DNA of 64,000 nt, taken from contig SNVD02014058.1 of the NCBI GenBank assembly GCA_013180625.2, positions 24,214 to 88,213 of the forward strand, in the 5' to 3' direction. Positions within the stretch are counted from its first letter, which is position 1. Every line of letters starts with the position of its first letter. The notes under the pieces were generated by a model, which had not been told where the DNA came from, searched no databases, and saw nothing but the letters and a program-made list of their open reading frames with translations. This DNA is from Boswellia sacra (taxonomy: Eukaryota; Streptophyta; Magnoliopsida; Sapindales; Burseraceae). Below, one piece after another: positions 60,791 to 64,000 of the stretch. The position numbers and the translations under genes were made by a program.

Positions 60791-61477
60791 TGAAGAACCA
60801 CTAACATCCTTTCTACTAGTAAGAAGAACTAAAATCATCTTCTTACCATTCCATCAAAAAAAAATAAGTGTTGGCCCTTGCTTTAAATCTAACATTTCTA
60901 TCATATTACCATATTCTCCTTAACAAGATATGACTAACATCCATTTCAACTATATCACAAAGCACAATGTCTCTATAATTTTTACCAATAGAAACAAGCA
61001 TTAGACATACCCCATTCATATGCTCTACTATTTTCTTCATCAGCCACTTGAGCTTGTATGGCATGGATGCCTCTTTGTTTTGAGCTTCAAAGCACTCACT
61101 AGTGTGCTTGACATAATATTCTCCGTGCTACCATAATCAATGACCACATCACACACCTTATTATTAGTTGTTGCCTTCATTTTGAAGATCTTGTGTCGTT
61201 GAGAATCATCTACTACCCTTGGTACCATCAAGACCCGATGAGATACACAAGAAATGTGTTCCCCTTCATCTCCATGGACAATCTCAATTTCTTCATCAAC
61301 TTCTTTAGATTCACTCCCTTCAGCTTGCACAAAATTAGTCGTTCTCTTCCGTCTACAATCACTGGACCAATGACCAACTCCACCACACTTCAAACATTTA
61401 TCAAGTGATGGTTTGGGATAAGGATTATTTTGTTGTGGTTGCTTTATGATTGTTTGGTTGTTGTTACGACTGCCTTT
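60791..61477 (-). pseudogene. Gypsy gag end and protease
   Basis: The minus-strand frame 61513-61040 enters from the neighbouring LTR; the element's own part starts at 61477. It has the knuckle CLKCGGVGHWSSDC (about 61355-61397), an acidic linker, and a retropepsin region VCDVVIDYGSTENIMS (about 61110-61156), where the family active site is D-S/T-G, so the residue after D is altered. The rest of gag is missing, because the element is cut at 61478. Confidence 0.85.
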
Positions 61478-62937
61478 TGATGCGTTCGAAACTAGCAAGT
61501 ATACTAGTCGCACAAGTAATAAAGTGATAAGTTGATGCGTTCGAAACTAGCAAGTATACTAGTCGCACAAGTAATAAAGTGATAAGTAAGATATCGTTCC
61601 CACGAGGATTGATTCTAATTGAATTTGTTATTTTCCAGCAATAATAAACTAAACAGGGGGGGTTTTGTTGATTGATTTACTAAACTTAATACGAAAGCAA
61701 ATGAAGAATAATATAATGCAAAGTTAAATCAATTGAGAATTACACAATGAAAGAAATCTGGTTAAGGGATCATTCTCTGCCACAAGATATGGATTTGCGA
61801 ATTAATTGTAGAATTGTCATCCAATTACACCATTGAAATTATCAACCGTAGATAACAACAAGCTCTGTTATCCCAATCTTTCCTTACTTTGTTGTTAAAT
61901 AAAACAGGCTCTTTATTTAATCTCTATCCATTAAACAACCTAGAACAAGCTCTCTAAATTTAATTCAATGGATGCATTACGATAAGAAAGATAGGTTGAT
62001 CTAAGCAATAAACACACAAGCTCGGATTATTTAACTTAGGTTGTATTCTCCAATTGCAATCTCTGATCACAATTTTGCTACTAAGATTAGAAATTCAAGA
62101 CAATTACGGATCAAGATTTCTAGTCTAGCAATAAATCACAACCAGATTATATTCAGTTGGCCACTCAAATACAATCAGCAAGCAATCATAAGCATTAAAT
62201 ATGGGAGAATACAAGCAACTTCAATTAGAGAATTGGATAACAATTCCTTACACAATCAACTTACAAAAACCATATCAGGGCTTTGAAATCACCCTCAACC
62301 AATTCAGATTCAGTTACACATGTTTAAGAACGTGGTAAATACAATACAACATGGAGACATTCCAGAAAATGAAAGGGAAGGGAAAAACTTAGCAAATTTG
62401 ATGTAATTCTCTTTGGATTGTAGTTCTTCCTCTTTCCAAGCTTCCTTTCTCCTTCAAGAACTCCAAGAGATGAAAGAATTCCAGAGCTGCAGCCTCCACC
62501 ACGTCTCCCCCCTTATTATGAAAATCCCTAAAATGTGTTTAAATACTCTGATACAGTGAATTGCTACAGTGCCCCGTATTATACATGCTACAGTGACTTG
62601 TGGAATTATATTTCTATACATCTCACACTGTTTTGATTACAACTTTTGGTACACTGAATGGATTTATAAACCGTAAATTTCTCCAGAAAATAGACTTCGA
62701 GAGCTTTCCAACGGTATATAACATGTCGTCGGGTTCATTGTATATCAATACAATTAAATCCGAGAAGATCACTGACTAGCAGAGGTGAAAATGAAGGGTT
62801 TTACTCCATTTTTGTGCAAAGTGCTCCAAAACTCCTACAAACATCAAAACCACACAAAAACATAAAAATACCAAGGAATATAGCAAAGAAACATGGACGA
62901 ATTGATATAAAAGTAATACATAAATAGACACCTATCA
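61478..62937 (-). repeat. 3' LTR of a second Athila-like element, with a 55-bp duplicated end
   Basis: On the minus strand this is the same LTR family as 30467-31879. The full LTR is 61533-62937 (GATGCGTTCGAAAC to CACCTATCA). Its terminal 55 bases are repeated directly at 61478-61532. It borders the gypsy gag sequence at 61477, so it inserted into that element. Confidence 0.95.
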
Positions 62938-64000
62938 AATTCCCCCACACTAAGACTTTGCTAGTCCTCGAGCAACTAAAATGATACGAAACAAAACTAA
63001 ACCGAAACAGAATCAAAGAAAAATTAAAACACACAAATGCTTCAACTTGCAAATAGGCCTCAAGGATTGTACTTAATTATAACCCAAGGAAAACTTCAAA
63101 ATAATGCACTTGATCAAGAATTTTATCTCAAAGATTAGTTTTGCTTCATTTCAATTCCTCAAGTGTGTGTGTGTATAGCCATTCTCACCTAATCACTTGT
63201 AACCCGGATGAGTTTATGCATAAAAATGAATCATATTTAATATTGAAGATGTGTGTATAAATGAACTCCATAGGCCTGCTTTTCAAGTCACTCTCCACTA
63301 ATTTAGACATGCACAACACCAAGGATCAAGTAGGACTTTATTAAGCTTGTAACGTTTGGCTTGGGTGAAGGTATGATAAAGGATAATAATTTGGCTCAAA
63401 TCACCCACAAACACATAAATCATTCAAGACTATGTAGAGCTCAACCCTATAACACAACTTCATTTCAATTCACCAGTTTACACCCCCAAACTTATTTAGA
63501 ACACTCAATCTTTTTTTTTTTTTCAGAAAATAAAAGAAAACTACACCCCCACACTTTGTTGTTTCATTCTTTTTAAGAACACTTAAGGGTATAGATCTCT
63601 TATTCTTCTTCTTTTGTTCCTTTTTTTCTTTTTTTTCTTTTTTTTTGTGGGGGTTCTTTTTTTCTTTTTTGTATTACACGTCCCGCCCCCCACAGCTTAA
63701 AACAACATCATTGTTCTCAATGTGTATGTACGTGGACGATAGGTATAGATTGGCTTTTTTTTTCTGTTTTTCTTTTTTTTTCCAAACACAATAGAACTCA
63801 CTTGCATTGCTCATGACACATCCCAACCTCCTCTAACTTCCCAAAACCAGAACATAGCTCAAAATTTAATTGTGAATGATCTACATGCTCATAGGTAAGT
63901 GATAAACTGTTTGGAACAAATTCATTTGAGGTTAGGAAATCTTTTAGTGAGTTAACAAAGAAAAAGGCTTACAGAGGCTCAAAGGGGTAACTAGGGATCA
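62938..64000 (-). mobile_element. Internal 3' region of the second Athila-like element, runs off the window
   Basis: Starts with the inverted polypurine tract AATTCCCCCACACT at 62938-62951. The rest is collinear, inverted, with 38328 down to about 37291 of the first element, including the T-rich/A-rich microsatellite (63600-63680) and the segment GGCTTACAGAGGCTC at 63967. The remainder of the element, including the cargo region, is beyond 64000. No coding region is seen in this part. Confidence 0.9.

Overview
This is a plant nuclear genomic window, most likely from a eudicot. It is A+T-rich and dominated by nested transposable elements. The evidence for a plant is a Caulimoviridae-type endogenous pararetrovirus, Ty1/copia and Ty3/gypsy (Athila-like) retrotransposons with plant tRNA primer sites, hAT and MuDR transposases of plant type, two broken Cf-9-class receptor-like protein (RLP) genes, and a nuclear copy of plant mitochondrial cox1. 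I see no undamaged single-copy host gene.

Layout. 1-7614: decayed endogenous pararetrovirus (movement protein, coat/zinc knuckle/protease, RT/RNase H, a second ORF, promoter, tRNA-Met primer site), split by a solo Athila-like LTR (5508-6921) and ending in an inverted repeat of its own leader. 8690-16100: RLP pseudogene A, interrupted by a truncated hAT (8949-10053) and by a nearly intact hAT element (11369-15800). 16101-26690: A-locus flank loaded with a TCGAGTGTC-motif array, a MuDR-like element with a GRF-type zinc finger gene (18306-22930), a truncated copia (23030-24659) and a solo copia LTR (24667-26311). 29140-40042: non-autonomous hAT element into which a 9.3 kb Ty3/gypsy element (30467-39741) has jumped. 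41244-47606: RLP pseudogene B, interrupted by copia 1 (42010-46471). 48392-56018: copia 2, itself carrying a hAT element (51325-52651). About 56560-61477: Ty3/gypsy element on the minus strand with a mitochondrial cox1 insertion (58132-59355). 61478-64000: start of another Athila-like element on the minus strand, running off the window.

The most interesting object is the retrotransposon at 30467-39741. It has both LTRs, a 5-bp target duplication, a tRNA-Asp primer site and a polypurine tract. It keeps gag and protease pieces but has lost RT, RNase H and integrase. In their place it carries an ORF (34602-35012) whose basic/cysteine motif resembles the cysteine-rich nucleic-acid-binding proteins of plant betaflexiviruses, a 67-68 bp tandem repeat array, and a full-length intronless LOG gene (cytokinin riboside 5'-monophosphate phosphoribohydrolase). 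The LOG frame is unbroken apart from one homopolymer slip near the start. A non-autonomous retroelement carrying a hormone-activating enzyme and a possible silencing-suppressor-like protein would be unusual.

RLP loci A and B share gene order, the same truncation point and downstream sequence, so they look like a tandem segmental duplication that then collected different insertions. The nesting gives relative ages: RLP first, then hAT, copia or Athila elements, then secondary insertions. LTRs of one Athila-like family occur four times (5508, 30467, 38329 and 61533).
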